Shown here one piece after another: positions 30,223 to 30,228 of a stretch of DNA of 30,228 nt; the stretch's first letter is position 1, and each line of letters starts with the position of its first letter. The stretch covers positions 1 through 30,228 of the forward strand of contig JAFPQL010000253.1 in assembly GCA_017414145.1 (NCBI GenBank), written 5' to 3'. A program made the position numbers and the translations under genes. Under the pieces are notes generated by a model. It ran no database searches, was not told the origin of the DNA, and worked only from the letters and a program-made list of their open reading frames with translations. Source of the DNA: Oscillospiraceae bacterium (lineage in GTDB: Bacteria > Bacillota_A > Clostridia > Oscillospirales > Ruminococcaceae).

Positions 30223-30228
30223 TTTATG

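Noticed and set aside
1..30228. tRNA, rRNA, insertion sequence or phage genes
   Set aside because: I saw no cloverleaf-like sequence, rRNA segment, transposase, integrase or terminal inverted repeat pair in the window.

Overview
The window looks like chromosomal DNA from a GC-rich, low-motility-type gut or rumen Firmicute, most likely a Ruminococcaceae/Oscillospirales bacterium. This is inferred from gene content only: AGGAGG-type ribosome sites, sigma-A-like TTGACA/TATAAT promoters, Thr/Pro 'TTTAAP'-type linkers in surface proteins, a GH11 xylanase with a CBM22 module, a CpsB/CpsD-type capsule kinase-phosphatase pair and a WXG100 (type VII) secretion locus. I cannot name the species.

Region 1 (1-7860) is ordinary chromosome. 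It holds the 3' end of tuf (EF-Tu), a small zinc-ribbon membrane protein between two look-alike terminators, a lipoprotein GH11 xylanase, an rsmE / metallophosphatase / mnmM (ytqB) RNA-modification operon on the minus strand, a membrane-anchored M23 (SpoIIQ-like) peptidase, and a divergent plus-strand pair made of an unknown zinc/membrane protein translationally coupled to a HI0933-family flavoprotein.

Region 2 (7857-12331, minus strand) is a polysaccharide operon. A perfect TTGACA-N17-TATAAT promoter and a ~208-nt structured leader drive a membrane-bound UDP-sugar 4,6-dehydratase (CapD/PglF/WbpM type), a Wzz-CpsD tyrosine autokinase and a CpsB PHP-family phosphatase.

Region 3 (12470-30222, minus strand) is the notable part: one tightly packed run of twelve genes, almost all with gaps of 17 nt or less or overlaps, ending in a strong hairpin. 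In transcription order it is: WXG100 protein; Pro/Val/Ala-repeat protein; secreted vWA - TM - cytosolic FHA-like protein; EssC-type ATPase with an N-terminal ubiquitin-like region and one intact ATPase domain; a separate protein carrying two degenerate EssC ATPase domains; a second WXG100 protein; a 201-residue protein with six copies of an R-[AL]-S-[NC]-P-T-P motif; PP2C phosphatase; transmembrane Ser/Thr kinase; a one-TM Pro-rich protein; a four-TM protein; and a 2015-residue Ig-like-repeat surface protein with a C-terminal anchor.

My reading is that this is a non-canonical WXG100 secretion system with a built-in Ser/Thr phosphorylation switch. The kinase and PP2C phosphatase would act on the repeated S/T-P sites of the small array protein. 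The FHA-like tail of the vWA protein could read those sites. The system would then gate the split EssC motor. The layout recalls the PpkA-PppA-Fha switch of type VI secretion, and the kinase's architecture (cytosolic kinase fold, TM, helical outside domain) recalls the pseudokinase EssB/YukC. I see no gene with the size and topology of EsaA/YueB, EssA or a separate YukD here, and no toxin substrate; the operon promoter and any earlier genes lie beyond the right edge.
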